Positions 19,104 to 28,045 are shown, counted from the stretch's first letter. The stretch is 64,000 bases of DNA from Pelagomonas calceolata (GCA_918797485.1 CAKKNE010000006.1:620001-684000), one strand, 5' to 3'. Numbers and translations are program-made. The notes: generated by a model not told the origin, from the sequence alone.

Positions 19104-19955
19104 TCAGATGGCGTACGTCGCGTCCATGTAGTCGTAGTTTTTGCCGATCATCGTCGTCTTCACGATGTCGTAGACCGCGGCCCAGGCCTCGTGGACCTCG
19201 GTCGTGTAGCCGTCTCCTAAAGCGTCGGATAGCGTCGCGAGTAACGCTTCACCGACGACCTCGTAATGCGCGGGTTCCACCCCATAATTCACGTGCTTCT
19301 TGCCCAGGTTGACCAGGACGGGAATCAATTTATCCAGCTTCTTCAGCATGCCCACGGCCGTATCGACGGTGCCCACCACTTTGGCCGCGTGCTTCCGCAG
19401 CGTCTTATTCTCGAAGAGCTCATCACACACATTCCCGCCGGCGCAGTCCTTGAAGCTGAACAACGCCAGCGCCTGCGGCGCGATCCGAAAGATGTGCCTG
19501 AAGAGGATGACCCCAGCCGTCTCCGCGACGCCGTCGCCCAGCGCGTCCTTGATCTCCTGCCACGTGCCCTGGACGACCGCGATCGTGTTGTCCAGCGCGT
19601 CGTCGGTCGCCTCGTCGAGTTCTTTTTGGTTCGAGACCAAGTCCCCGCCCCCGTCGTCCGCGAAACTGATGCGCGACGCGCGGCTCGAGTCCATCTCGTT
19701 CGTCGCCTCTACGAGCGTCTCGAGCGTGTCTCCAGAAGGTGATCTGCCGAGCTCGTCCTTGCCCACCGCTAATAACTTGGCTTTCATTTCTAAAAATTCT
19801 TGTTCCGAGACGATGCCCTCTTGTCGGAGCGTGTTGAACTCCCGTAGAGCGGATGCAACCTTGAGGACGTTGTCGACGTCGGACTGCGCCGAGTCCATGG
19901 AGGCCGAGCGCTCCTCGCGCGTCGGCGGCGTCATGGCGTAGGCGAGCTCGGACAT
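19104..19955 (-). CDS. Globin with an N-terminal SHOCT domain
   Basis: 283 residues from the ATG at 19955. Residues ~36-64 (ALREFNTLRQEGIVSEQEF, then LEMKAKLL) form a SHOCT domain: a short helix pair with 'L..~G.It~eEF...K..LL'. A ~50-residue acidic/Ser linker follows. Residues ~120-275 are a globin resembling neuroglobin and protist/plant globins: VVQGTWQEI (helix A), FRHIFRIAPQALALFSF (B/C), distal H189 in LRKHAAKVVGTVDTAV, proximal H221 in LGKKHVNYGV, and AWAAVYDIVKTTMI (helix H). Both heme-facing His are present, so a hexacoordinate heme is plausible. Globins of this type bind O2 or NO. SHOCT is best known in bacterial membrane-associated or oligomeric proteins, and its union with a globin is unusual. 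No introns. Confidence 0.9.
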   Translation of the reverse strand: MSELAYAMTPPTREERSASMDSAQSDVDNVLKVASALREFNTLRQEGIVSEQEFLEMKAKLLAVGKDELGRSPSGDTLETLVEATNEMDSSRASRISFADDGGGDLVSNQKELDEATDDALDNTIAVVQGTWQEIKDALGDGVAETAGVILFRHIFRIAPQALALFSFKDCAGGNVCDELFENKTLRKHAAKVVGTVDTAVGMLKKLDKLIPVLVNLGKKHVNYGVEPAHYEVVGEALLATLSDALGDGYTTEVHEAWAAVYDIVKTTMIGKNYDYMDATYAI

Positions 19956-20536
19956 TTTTTGCTGTGGCAGCTGGTGCTTGTAGCAATTGGTGCGCTGATG
20001 AACAGCGGGCAGCCCGATTGCGTGGCGGGCGTGGGGAGGCAGGCGTGCGATACGTCCTGCGCTGCGCCGTCTTGCGATGCCGCTGCGCGTTTTTTTGTCT
20101 CGCTCAGATGTCAAGTGATGATCGTCGTGACAGGGAGACTTGCCATCAAACGTAACGCCCGGGAAGCCTCGTTTCAAGGGGTTGGGCGCCGGCGAGCGGT
20201 CGCCAGAGCTCGTGGCCCGGCGCGATTGCGGTCTAGGGGTCGGCACCTGGTCTATGGCCACCAGCGCTCTGGAATAGGTTGGGCGCGCGTGAAAGTTGTC
20301 CGGAGTAATCTGCATATGATGGGCGGAGTGCCGGTTTCCTGCCCTCGAGCCCGTGATATTTGCTCCGTGCGCTAGTGCCTCTATCTGCCTCTGCGCACGC
20401 TAGCTATGGTGCAGCTGCAAGCGCCAGCGTGCCTGGGTTACAGCGGTATTCGTGCTCAAACTGCTGTTGCTGCGGCACGGCAAAAACTGTCGTCAACCAG
20501 ACGCCATCGATGCGACGCAATGCCCGCTAGGAGGCG
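19956..20536. other. Divergent intergenic region between globin and RluA genes
   Basis: 581 bp, no supported gene. It holds GCGGGCAGCCCG (20006-20016) about 50 bp upstream of the globin start and, near the RluA start, an introner-like core (ACGCCATCGATGCGACGC, near 20503). A longer GCTAG...GCTAGC hairpin candidate lies at 20371-20404. Confidence 0.5.
20007..20015 (-). promoter_or_regulatory. GGGCAGCCC box before the globin gene
   Basis: GGGCAGCCC lies about 52 bp upstream of the globin start on the minus strand. Confidence 0.4.
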
Positions 20537-21607
20537 ATGAAACGACTCATCACTATGCTCTCGCTCCAGCACACCGCAGCAGTCGTCCTCAAGCGCGCGG
20601 CAGCGGCGACGCCCCAGGCCTTCGAGCGCGCCACGGGCTTGCGGGTGCTGCATATGTCGCCCGCCGTCGTGGTCGTGGACAAGCCGACGGGTTTGCGGTC
20701 CGTTCCGGCCTACGGCCCGACGCGGGCGCTCCTCGCGGACTTCGCGCGGCGCCAGGCGGCGGGCGAAGCGGATCTGCAAGAAAAGTTCGAGCGGCCGACG
20801 CGGCGGGACCGGTGGTGCGGCGTGGCGCGCGACCTCGACGGCCTAGCACCAGAGCTGAGAAGGCGCTGGGACTCGCTGCCGCGGACGAAGAGCAAATTCA
20901 TCAAATTCTGCGGCGGGCCAGCGGGCGGGAGATTGAATCTAGACGAAGCCGAGGACGCCTGGCAGCTTTTAAGGGCAGCGGTCGCCCAGCGCGAAGCCGA
21001 GGAGGGCATGGAAGAGTCAGACAGCGTTCTTCGAAGGGTCCAGCGCGAGGCGGGGTTTCCGGAGGCGTGTCCGGTCCATCGATTGGACTACGCGACGTCA
21101 GGTTGCTTAGCGGTGGCCCTGACGCAAGCGGGCGCGTCGGACATCTCGCTGCAGTGGCGGAAGAGGACGGTCGACAAGGCGTACGAGGCGGTGGTCGAGG
21201 GTACCGTAGCTCGTGATGAAGGTCTGATCGACAAGGCGCTTCTGAGAGTCGACGCGGTGAAGAGGTCGGGCGACCCGTCTCGCGTCGAGGTTGTGGACGA
21301 CGATGTGCCGGGCGCGAAATTGTCGCTGTCCTCGTACAAGGTGCTCGCGCGGTCCGATCGTGCCACGGTGCTGGACCTGACGCCCCACACCGGGCGTTTG
21401 CACCAATTGCGAGCTCACTGCAAGGCGCTCGGCCACCCCATCGTCGGCGACTGGCTCTACGGCACGGGCGACGCGAACCGGCTCTGCCTCCACGCGTCGC
21501 GGCTCGCCTTCGACGACCCGGCGCTCGGGGGGGAGCGCGTCTGCGTGGCGTCGGCGGCGAGTTGGGAACTGTCGGAGCCTTTCCCGGAGTTGGTGTATGT
21601 TTCGTAA
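20537..21607 (+). CDS. RluA-family pseudouridine synthase
   Basis: 356 residues from the ATG at 20537. RluA motifs: VVVVDKPTGL at residues 44-53; VHRLDYATSG at 180-189 with the catalytic Asp184 of HRLD; YEAVVEG; then LDLTPHTGRLHQLRAH (the family 'p~TGR~HQiR.H') and ALGHPIVGDWLYG. All catalytic elements are intact. Such enzymes isomerise uridine to pseudouridine in rRNA or tRNA. There is an insert of about 110 residues (55-165) between the first two motifs, rich in Arg and Glu, longer than in bacterial RluA. The N-terminal ~30 residues (basic, hydroxylated, no acidic residues) could be a mitochondrial or plastid transit peptide; that is inference. No introns. Confidence 0.9.
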   Translation: MKRLITMLSLQHTAAVVLKRAAAATPQAFERATGLRVLHMSPAVVVVDKPTGLRSVPAYGPTRALLADFARRQAAGEADLQEKFERPTRRDRWCGVARDLDGLAPELRRRWDSLPRTKSKFIKFCGGPAGGRLNLDEAEDAWQLLRAAVAQREAEEGMEESDSVLRRVQREAGFPEACPVHRLDYATSGCLAVALTQAGASDISLQWRKRTVDKAYEAVVEGTVARDEGLIDKALLRVDAVKRSGDPSRVEVVDDDVPGAKLSLSSYKVLARSDRATVLDLTPHTGRLHQLRAHCKALGHPIVGDWLYGTGDANRLCLHASRLAFDDPALGGERVCVASAASWELSEPFPELVYVS

Positions 21608-22289
21608 ATTGTACTTGCTTTGCTTAGAGCGCTGCCTCGCCACGACCCGCAGCGGGGTCGCGTGACCGCGCGCCCGCCCCCTCGACTTGGGGCCTTGTTT
21701 ATGACTACTCACGAGAGAGAGAATAGTAACGACGCGTACGCTAGATTTCCGTTTCCACCTCGCTCGCCCCACGCCTTGGCAGCCATACCTGGCTCCTCGG
21801 CGGCCGCGGCGCCGCCCGCGTGGAAGGAACTACGGTTTAAGTATCGGTACCCGTGCCTCGCGAGACCTGCAAGCGACGAATTCGGAGTCGTCGGCGCGAA
21901 GGCGGCTCAGAACCCTAGTGTGTCGAAGCGCTAGCTCTCAGCAAAAAGTGAGAGCTCACCGACGGAGGTGAAACCTAGGCGACGGTCCCCAGAACGGGCT
22001 GGAGCGCGAGTGGATGTACGAGCGCTCCGCTTTGCTCAGGATCATGTACCGCTGGACCCGTTATATTTTAGTCTACAAAGAGGACTCCTATATGTGCTCC
22101 ACGTATGTGGCCTACTATCTTAGGCCGCGCCGCGGCCGGTGCGCCGCGGCGTCTATCCTACCCCTCCCGCGCGTCGCCGGCGGCGGCGATGCGGGCTCTG
22201 GTCCCCGACGGCCCTGGTCGGACAAGCATAGGACCCCCCTAAGATGACTTACTCGACAGTTCACCGGAAGTTAAGATACACAAATCGAA
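21608..22289. other. Convergent intergenic region between RluA and sulfotransferase
   Basis: 682 bp, the longest gap of this half. One weak frame (ATG near 21703) has no recognisable features. A variant hairpin-motif copy lies at 21915-21935. Otherwise I see nothing. Confidence 0.45.
21915..21935 (+). repeat. Dispersed GCTAG hairpin motif, TGTGTCGA variant
   Basis: CTAGTGTGTCGAAGCGCTAG, then C. The same variant, CTAGTGTGTCGATACGCTAG, is found on the minus strand at 30479-30499, which shows two subtypes of the motif. Confidence 0.65.
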
Positions 22290-23488
22290 TTACTGCCCGG
22301 CCTTCATCCGCTCCTCCGCCAATCCTGCAGCATACGCGTAGAAATCCCGGTCCAGGGGCATGCGCCGCGCGATCTCCTCGTTCCAGTCTTGGCGCCACGC
22401 CTCCAACAATTTAAGATTGGGCGCCGGGTTCCTCTTCGCACGGAACGCATCAAAATCGGAGGAAGCCCAGCCAAGCGTCCGCTTCACGAGGGGCCCGAAG
22501 TCGCCCAGCCTTTCAGTTAGCAGAATGACGCTGAAAGTTCTTCGTAAAACATCCTTGGCCTTTGCTAGCGCAGTTTCGTCCACAACGACCGCCCTCTCGC
22601 CCATTCCTAGCAACCGGCGGACGTAGTACGCGTCTAATGGCTGCTCCCGCTCCACAAACCTTCCAAAGGACGGCGCATCATCGGACACTTCCGCGACGTC
22701 GCTATTCCCGCGGATTCGCTTCGTCGCAACAGCATACAAGTCCTTCCGCCGCCACTTCCAGAAGTAGTACGAAACGAAGCGCCGCGTCGGTTCCCGCACC
22801 ACGATGGCATACACGAGCTTGTTTGGGTAGGGCGCTAGAAGATTCGCGCTGCCTGCGCGGAACGACGCCGTCACGCTGCCTGTTTGTGCACGAGGCGCCT
22901 AGACTCTCGCGGCCGCGTCGACGGCGTCGAGGCGGCGCGGCATCGCGTCACGCCTTGGCGGAGACCAAGTCAAGTTCAAGTCCAATATTCATTTGATACT
23001 CCGAGTCACGGACCGGGGAAGCCCTTCTCCGTGGCCACGAAGCGCACGTCCTGCTGTCGCAGCGTCGCGAACCAGCGCGTCTGCTCCGAAGCACCCATGG
23101 TCCACCAGGGCACGCGGCGGCCGCCGAGCTCAGGATCGCCGTTGCGATTGACACGGGCGAGGCCCGCCCGGTTTCCGCGCGCCATGTCCACTAAGGTCGT
23201 GCCGCCGCCCTTGTGGACATGGACGAAAACCAGGGTTGCATCATTACAACGATAGAGCCGCTCGGCGCAGGTGCGCTGTGCGGCCGCCGCCGCGTCCGTC
23301 AGAGTCGCAGCGAGCGTGCCGTTCGTCGGCGCTGCGCACCTCGTGTCGCAAGCCTCGCCGGCCGTCTTCGGCAGAGGCGTGTGGGAGCCCTGCCACCAAG
23401 AGGCGCAAACGAGGAGAATCGCGGCGACGCCGCACCAGACGTAGCGCCTCTGGTCCGGCGCGGGCGCGCGGCGCCGCTCCGCGCCCAT
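22290..23488 (-). CDS. Golgi-type sulfotransferase (sulfotransferase-2 like)
   Basis: Exons 23014-23488 and 22290-22879 join in phase 1 to give 354 residues (KGFPG|SVTASFRAG). Residues 1-15 are basic and 16-33 (YVWCGVAAILLVCASWW) form a membrane anchor, giving the type II topology of Golgi sulfotransferases. The PAPS 5'-phosphosulfate-binding motif is at ~88-99 (FVHVHKGGGTTL; the family 'f.hv.KtGsTtl'). The 3'-phosphate motif follows in VREPTRRFVSYYFWKW ('lRdPv.R~~S~y~'). A pair of Cys after the anchor may form a disulfide. The acceptor could be a glycan such as a sulfated cell-wall polysaccharide, which is common in marine algae, but it cannot be told from the sequence. One introner interrupts the gene. 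Confidence 0.82.
22880..23013 (-). mobile_element. Introner, family B, in the sulfotransferase gene
   Basis: 134-nt intron, donor GTCCGTGACTCGG, acceptor GTGCACAAACAG. It contains GGACTTGAACTTGACTTGG and the block GCCTCGACGCCGTCGACGCG followed by GCCGCGAGAGTC. The same block is found in both introns of the LRR gene (32423-32549 and 34044-34186), so these three form a family distinct from those ending in TTGATTTCCACACAG. Confidence 0.75.
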
Positions 23489-23655
23489 GGTCGTCGCGGC
23501 GGCTGGCTACCCTAGGGTGGTTTTGGCACTACTGCTGTACAGAAACGCTGGCGCGTCGTAGCGTCCACCGCTGCAATTCGCGATAAGACGCCGCAGTTAT
23601 TAAGCAGCGAGAGCTTGCACAACAAATGCGGTGATCAAGCAAATAAAAAAAGCTT

Positions 23656-23679
23656 GCTAGTGTCTTACAGGCCGCTAGC
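23656..23679 (+). repeat. Dispersed GCTAG hairpin motif, consensus copy
   Basis: GCTAGTGTCTTACA, then GGCCGCTAGC, in the 278-bp gap downstream of SEC11. Identical to the copy at 45844-45867. Confidence 0.85.
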
Positions 23680-23766
23680 GCGATTTCCTAACGCGGGAGC
23701 CCTTGGAAGCTGACCTTGAGGCCGAAACCCCTCAGAAAAAGGCAAAACCCGTGGATTATTTTCAAC

Positions 23767-24513
23767 TTACGCCTCCTCCTTGTTTGTCAACACAAACAAG
23801 CCCATGATCGACACGAGCACGTACTTGAGCGCCGGGTAGTCGTTTAGAATGATGGTGACCATCCCGACGTAGCGTAAAGTGCCGACCTGTGCGCAAATCA
23901 ACCAATGAGTGTGATGCAGTCGATCCCTGGGCGTCGCATCGATGGCGTTCAGCTCATGATTCGTGCACTGGTGCCGACGGCTCGCCCTAATACATCGTCT
24001 CGTTCGAGCCACAGCTGCCCGGGCGCGTAGAGGCCTCGGTCGTCGACGCGATTATTGTCTCCTTTCGTGAGGAGCTCGACCGCGCCCGACGCCTTCTCGT
24101 GGACCTTCATCACGCGATGCACGATAGGAATATCGCGGTCCTTAATCTTGAAGACGACGACCTCGCCCACCTGCGCGCAAATCAATCAGTGAGAACGGGC
24201 GTCGCGTCGATGGCGTGAAGGCCATGAGTAAAAGCAGCGCAACAATTTGATTATATGCGCTGCCGCCCACCCGGATCGGGTTCGCTTGGTTGTTAAGGAA
24301 CAAGATGTCGCCGCGCTGAAACGCCGGCTCCATGCTGCCGCTGAGCACCACGACGACGGGCGATTCACTCTTCGTCAGGAACATGAGGCCCTTCCAGATC
24401 ATCAAGGCCGAAAAGACGATCATCGCGAGGTTGAGGCCCTGGTGCAGCAGGAGCCGCTTGTTCTTCCATAGCTTCTTGAGCTCGGCAATCTGGTCCTCAA
24501 CGATCTCGAGCAT
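23767..24513 (-). CDS. SEC11: Signal peptidase complex catalytic subunit SEC11
   Basis: Three exons (24271-24513, 23979-24170, 23767-23886) give 184 residues, the usual SEC11 length. Residues ~24-47 form the single N-terminal membrane segment. The catalytic Ser60 lies in [12 protein letters not shown], His99 in PIVHRV (His replaces the bacterial Lys, as in ER signal peptidases) and the Asp motif is [13 protein letters not shown] (119-131). The C-terminus has a hydrophobic helix ([12 protein letters not shown]) and an acidic end. SEC11 cleaves signal peptides in the ER lumen. Both introns are introners at conserved-domain codons, so the coding sequence is exactly restored by splicing (IRVGEVVV and [11 protein letters not shown]). 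Confidence 0.95.
23887..23978 (-). mobile_element. Introner, family A, SEC11 intron 2
   Basis: 92-nt intron in sense order: target copy GTCGGCAC (which supplies the GT donor), element CAGTGCACGAATCATG ... core ACGCCATCGATGCGACGCCC ... TTGATTTGCGCACAG, then the second target copy GTCGGCAC. The 8-bp duplication is perfect. Confidence 0.93.
24171..24270 (-). mobile_element. Introner, family A, SEC11 intron 1
   Basis: 100-nt intron: GTGGGCGG, then GCAGCGCATATAATCAAATT ... core ACGCCATCGACGCGACGCCC ... TTGATTTGCGCGCAG, then GTGGGCGA. Seven of eight duplicated bases match; the GT of the first copy is the donor. Confidence 0.92.
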
Positions 24514-25003
24514 CCTTGGCTAGATGCGCGGCCACGGGGCCCTGGTTGTTGCCGTGTGTGCAGCGGAGTGCTTGCAGTGCAGTAGGCGCAGCGGGGGCGC
24601 GTTGACAGCGTCGAGCGGTCCCAGCAGTGCTCACAACTGGATACGAAAGCGCACAGGTGGACTTAGAGGTAGCGTTGCGACGTACAAGACGATCGCTTCA
24701 GCCAGCCAGCCTGGACAGCTAGCGCCTGTAAGATACTAGCGTTGAACATTTTGGGAGGAAGCTGTATGAAAGAAACAGCACACGCCCGCCGCCGATGAAT
24801 CGGCGACGCGCGATGTCCCCCCAGGGCTCCGCCCACTAGTCCTAGCACCGTAACAATAATACCGTCAGGCGCTAGCCGTAACATGCGCGCGACTGCGCGA
24901 CGGTCAGGCTTGGGGCGGGACGATGGGTCGGCTTGGCGGTAATCAAGGAAGTAATCCACAAATTGCGGAGCCTCAAGATAGATAAACACTAATTAGTCAG
25001 CAG
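24514..25003. other. Intergenic region between SEC11 and MPP-beta
   Basis: 490 bp with no supported gene. It holds a hairpin-motif copy on the minus strand (24718-24740). Confidence 0.5.
24718..24740 (-). repeat. Dispersed GCTAG hairpin motif, minus strand
   Basis: Minus strand: GCTAGTATCTTACAG, then GCGCTAGC. One substitution in the first arm region and one base shorter than the consensus. Confidence 0.75.
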
Positions 25004-26398
25004 TCAAGAGAAGTTCGACACGTGGCACGCCTCGAACGGCCGCAGGTTCCCGAGCGACCCGTGCGCCGCCTGCGCGTGGCCCTGGTCCCGTAGAAAGCGC
25101 GCCGCCGTCGACGCCACGTCGTCGTACGACACGGCGTCGATCCTCGCGAGCAGCTCGGCCAACGGCAACCTCCTGTCATACGTCAGCAGCTGCCGCCCGA
25201 GCTCCTCGCACACATGAGCTAAAGCATCTAATTGCGATATCAGATTCGCCTTCAGTTGAGCCTTGGCTCGTTCTACATCAGACGGCGACATGACCCGCTC
25301 CGGCTTTGTTGATAAAGTTGCAAAGTAGGACATCGTCGTCGCGACGGCCTGGTCGACGCCTTCGGGAGGAGCCACGAGATACAGCCCAAAGAGCCCCGCA
25401 TCTTTATAGCAGGTGTTGAAGGTCATGTACGAGTGGCAACTGTCCGAAGAAGCTAGGGATCGAGCTAGAGCTGCAGGCGCCGAGTCGACGCCGCCCGCGG
25501 CCGGATTCAACCTATCCCACTGCCCGACCAGCGTTTGTAGGACCATAAGCGGCACCGAATAGGGCGACGTCCACTCCGCACCATCAAACGCCAGAGCGAC
25601 ATGCGCCCGAGGTTCACTTAAGTCTTCATTACGAACTTCTGTGGGCGTGAAGACCGCCCGATCAAAGTCCACGGGGAAATCGGTCGAAGACGTCGTCGGC
25701 CGCCCGGACCAGTGTTCTTCGGCCAACCTTACGACTTCGCCGTGATCTAGAGCTCCGGCCGCGGCGACGACCATCCGAGGCGCGGTATAGTGCGTGTCGA
25801 TGTAACTCCGCAGATCCTTCGACTTCAGGGTCTTGATGTTCTCCTCCGGGCCCAGGATCGTCCTCCCAAGGCCACCACCGACGTAGGCGGCCTCGTGCAA
25901 CAAGTCCAGAATGAGCTCCTCGTGCTGCTTGTTGACTTCTTCCATCTCCCTCAGAATGACGTCGCGCTCCCGGTCGACGGCACCACTGTCAAGTAGTGAG
26001 TTCTGGAGGATGTCGCCCAGGATTTCCATTCCAACATCAACATCCTTCCGGAAAAGTTTCGCGTAGTAGACCGTCTGTTCGCGAGACGTGTAGGCATTCA
26101 AGTGGGCGCCCATGTCCTCGATGGCGACTTCGAGCTGGCGCTGCGTCCGTCGCTGCGTGCCCTTGAACGCGATATGCTCGAGAAAATGCGCGGCACCATT
26201 ATTGGACGCGGCCTCGTAGCGCGACCCGGCGTCGATCCACACGCCTAACGTGACCGTCTCGCACTCGGCGGGGACGCGTTCCGTGGCCACTCGTAGGCCG
26301 TTCTTGAGGGTGGAGACTTCGGTGTATTCCGGAAGCGCGCCTAGGACGGCCGCCGACGATTTGTGCCTTTGTATGACGCGGCGCGCGTGGCGGAGCAT
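25004..26398 (-). CDS. Mitochondrial processing peptidase, beta subunit
   Basis: 464 residues from the ATG at 26398; the frame is open further upstream but without support. The first ~20 residues (MLRHARRVIQRHKSSAAVLG) are a typical mitochondrial presequence. The inverted zinc motif H71-F-L-E-H75 is intact, with the downstream EMEEVNKQHEE helix supplying the third ligand region. The M16 peptidase pattern continues (SLLDSGAVDRERDVILREMEEV; GPEENIKTLKSKDLRSYI; the C-terminal domain with MTFNTCYKDAGLFGLYLV). The motif marks it as the catalytic beta subunit rather than alpha. It removes targeting presequences in the mitochondrial matrix. Intronless. Confidence 0.93.
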   Translation of the reverse strand: MLRHARRVIQRHKSSAAVLGALPEYTEVSTLKNGLRVATERVPAECETVTLGVWIDAGSRYEAASNNGAAHFLEHIAFKGTQRRTQRQLEVAIEDMGAHLNAYTSREQTVYYAKLFRKDVDVGMEILGDILQNSLLDSGAVDRERDVILREMEEVNKQHEELILDLLHEAAYVGGGLGRTILGPEENIKTLKSKDLRSYIDTHYTAPRMVVAAAGALDHGEVVRLAEEHWSGRPTTSSTDFPVDFDRAVFTPTEVRNEDLSEPRAHVALAFDGAEWTSPYSVPLMVLQTLVGQWDRLNPAAGGVDSAPAALARSLASSDSCHSYMTFNTCYKDAGLFGLYLVAPPEGVDQAVATTMSYFATLSTKPERVMSPSDVERAKAQLKANLISQLDALAHVCEELGRQLLTYDRRLPLAELLARIDAVSYDDVASTAARFLRDQGHAQAAHGSLGNLRPFEACHVSNFS

Positions 26399-26738
26399 GG
26401 CTTGTTGCGGCGACTGGCGTCTGGTGGTACTGCGGTGTCGCGGCGACAGGCGTCTGGGGTGCTGCGGTGCTGTCGCAGCGACTCTTGTGGTGGTCACCTC
26501 TGCAGCGGCAGCGATGGACGCAGGGCCCAGCGATGGACTCAGCGATTGATGTCGATAAATAATGAGTGCAGAGAGCGCACAACGCGCCTTACCTGCTCTA
26601 CGCGAAGCTCACGCTGCGCCTGCTTGCTTTGCTTGCTAGTGTCTTACACCGCTAGCCCCTGACGCGCGCGACGCGTGATCCACACGACGACAGGGTCGTC
26701 CAGGCCCAGGCTCTCTCGCTTCGGAGGTTACATTGTAT
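26399..26738. other. Intergenic region upstream of MPP-beta
   Basis: 340 bp. It contains a GA/CA-rich stretch upstream of MPP-beta (GCGACAGGCGTCTGGGGTGC and a near copy GCGACTGGCGTCTGGTGGTA, 26410-26460) and the hairpin motif at 26635-26656. No gene. Confidence 0.5.
26635..26656 (+). repeat. Dispersed GCTAG hairpin motif, short form
   Basis: GCTAGTGTCTTACA, then CCGCTAGC: 22 bp, lacking the GG of the 24-bp form. Confidence 0.8.
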
Positions 26739-27332
26739 TTACGCACTACTCGCCGGCGTTTCGCGGGAGCGGAGCGCGGCTCGAGCCTCGGACAGATTAT
26801 GCTCAATCGCTTCTGTGATCGGGTGTGCGCCGCCGAGCACGCGCCGCGCGATCCGTGCCACGACATCGAGCGTCGTCACGGCCTCGCGGATATCGTCGAG
26901 CGTGGCGCCGCTGGCGTTGACGAGCGCCCCTGCATAATTCGCCCTCATCCTGAGCACGACTTCTTCATTCTCGCCGAGGACGCGTCGCGCCACGGGTATT
27001 ATTTTCAGAAGCAGTGACTTGGCTTCTTCGAAGCGCTCTAGACGACTAAGGGTGTCCGCGTAGTTGTAGCCTGCGCGAAGGGTTGATGGGTGTTCCTCGC
27101 CACTGAACTTTAAACGTGCGGAATATACTTCCTGTCGCATGCGTAGTGCCCGGTCTTCCTGTCCGAGCCTGTAGTACGTGTTCGCAAGATTGTTCTGTAC
27201 GGCGAGGATGCGTTCCTCTGATACGCCAAGGCGCCGCTTCGTGGCCAACTCGGCCTCTAGCACGGTCAACGCGTCCTCGACTTGGTGTGCAACGTATAGA
27301 CCGTTCCCGAGCATGTTCATCGCACATAACAC
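26739..27332 (-). CDS. 5'-truncated kinesin-light-chain-like TPR gene copy A
   Basis: An open frame of 197 residues made of TPR pairs: AMNMLGNGLYVAHQVEDALTV, NNLANTYYRLGQEDRALRM, NYADTLSRLERFEEAKSLL, IPVARRVLGENEEVVLRMR, then an ATLDDIREAVTTL linker and a last IARRVLGGAHP helix. It matches the copy at 61250-62029 but begins exactly where that copy's zinc-finger-like part (WYSCSQC, YHGVV) should precede it, so the 5' part is missing. The frame runs straight into the palindromic spacer 27331-27358. Either a fragment or a gene with a new start. It lies head-to-head with copy B. Function unknown; whether it is expressed cannot be judged. Confidence 0.6.
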   Translation of the reverse strand: MLCAMNMLGNGLYVAHQVEDALTVLEAELATKRRLGVSEERILAVQNNLANTYYRLGQEDRALRMRQEVYSARLKFSGEEHPSTLRAGYNYADTLSRLERFEEAKSLLLKIIPVARRVLGENEEVVLRMRANYAGALVNASGATLDDIREAVTTLDVVARIARRVLGGAHPITEAIEHNLSEARAALRSRETPASSA

Positions 27333-27523
27333 TAATGTACCGCATGCGGTACATTAGTGAAACTGAAGTGCAACTTTGACTTCAAGTTCAAAAACCCGCC
27401 TCGCGTTCTAAGTTGCATTTTTGGATTTGAGGTGTGTTTTTTTAAACTCGAGTTTAAACCCGGGGTAGGGGGTGGATTTTTGAGGGCCTTCGCGTCCCAG
27501 AAAGGACCCGGAAAGGGCCTCCC
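27331..27523. repeat. Palindromic spacer between two head-to-head TPR gene copies
   Basis: About 190 bp of lower GC than its surroundings. It begins with a perfect 28-bp palindrome (27331-27358; half-site ACTAATGTACCGCA) and contains a second perfect 18-bp palindrome TTTAAACTCGAGTTTAAA (27441-27458). It also has G and T runs (CGGGGTAGGGGGTGG; 27461-27475). It separates two inverted gene copies. Confidence 0.85.
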
Positions 27524-28013
27524 TGGCGCACACGAAGCATATGTGCTCGGCGTGCAGGGCAATCTTGCAGGCGCGTATATACAGCTCGGACGGATGGAAG
27601 AGGCCTCACGGGTGCTAAGAGACGTATACTCCGGACGTTTGAGGCTCAACGGCGAAGAATCTATAGAGACCCTCATAGCAGCCAACAACTACGCGAACGC
27701 CCTTTTGAGTTTCAAGTGCCTCAAAGAAGCCAGGTCACTGTTGCTAAAAACGATTCCTGTGGCGCGACGCGTTCTTGGAGAAAGTCATGAAGTTACGCTC
27801 AGGGCGAGGGCGACTTACGCGGAGGCGCTCTACAAGGACCCCGCCGCCACGCTCGGTGATCTCAGTGAGGCCGTGACGACGCTCGAGGAGATAGGACCGA
27901 TCGCGCGGCGCGTGCTCGGTGGGTCGCATCCGCTCACAGCGCTGTTTGAGGATGCTCTACGAAGGTCACGAGCCGCGCTCCGCGCCCGCGACGCGCCGTC
28001 GACGAGTGGCTAA
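27524..28013 (+). CDS. 5'-truncated TPR gene copy B
   Basis: Homology to the TPR family starts near 27524 (HEAYVLGVQGNLAGAYIQLG), although the frame is open from 27357 through the spacer. It keeps the last three TPR pairs: RMEEASRVLRDVYSGRLRL, NNYANALLSFKCLKEARSLL, IPVARRVLGESHEVTLRAR, ATLGDLSEAVTTLEE and IARRVLGGSHP. It is more 5'-truncated than copy A and points away from it. An in-frame ATG exists at 27595. It converges on the CLC gene (33 bp between stops). Probably a non-functional or re-purposed fragment, but the frame is intact to its stop. Confidence 0.55.
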
Positions 28014-28045
28014 GAAGATATACTATGTTACAAAAAACGGCGCAC

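Noticed and set aside
20371-20404. GCTAGTGCC...GCACGCTAGC as a copy of the dispersed motif
   Set aside because: The spacer is 10 bp longer and only the arms match; kept only as a candidate.
21703-21934. Small open frame after RluA
   Set aside because: Low-complexity, no similarity, and it runs into a hairpin-motif copy.
23656-23679. Hairpin motif as an intrinsic bacterial-type terminator
   Set aside because: The window is eukaryotic, the stem is only 5-6 bp, the loop is conserved and there is no T tract after it in most copies.
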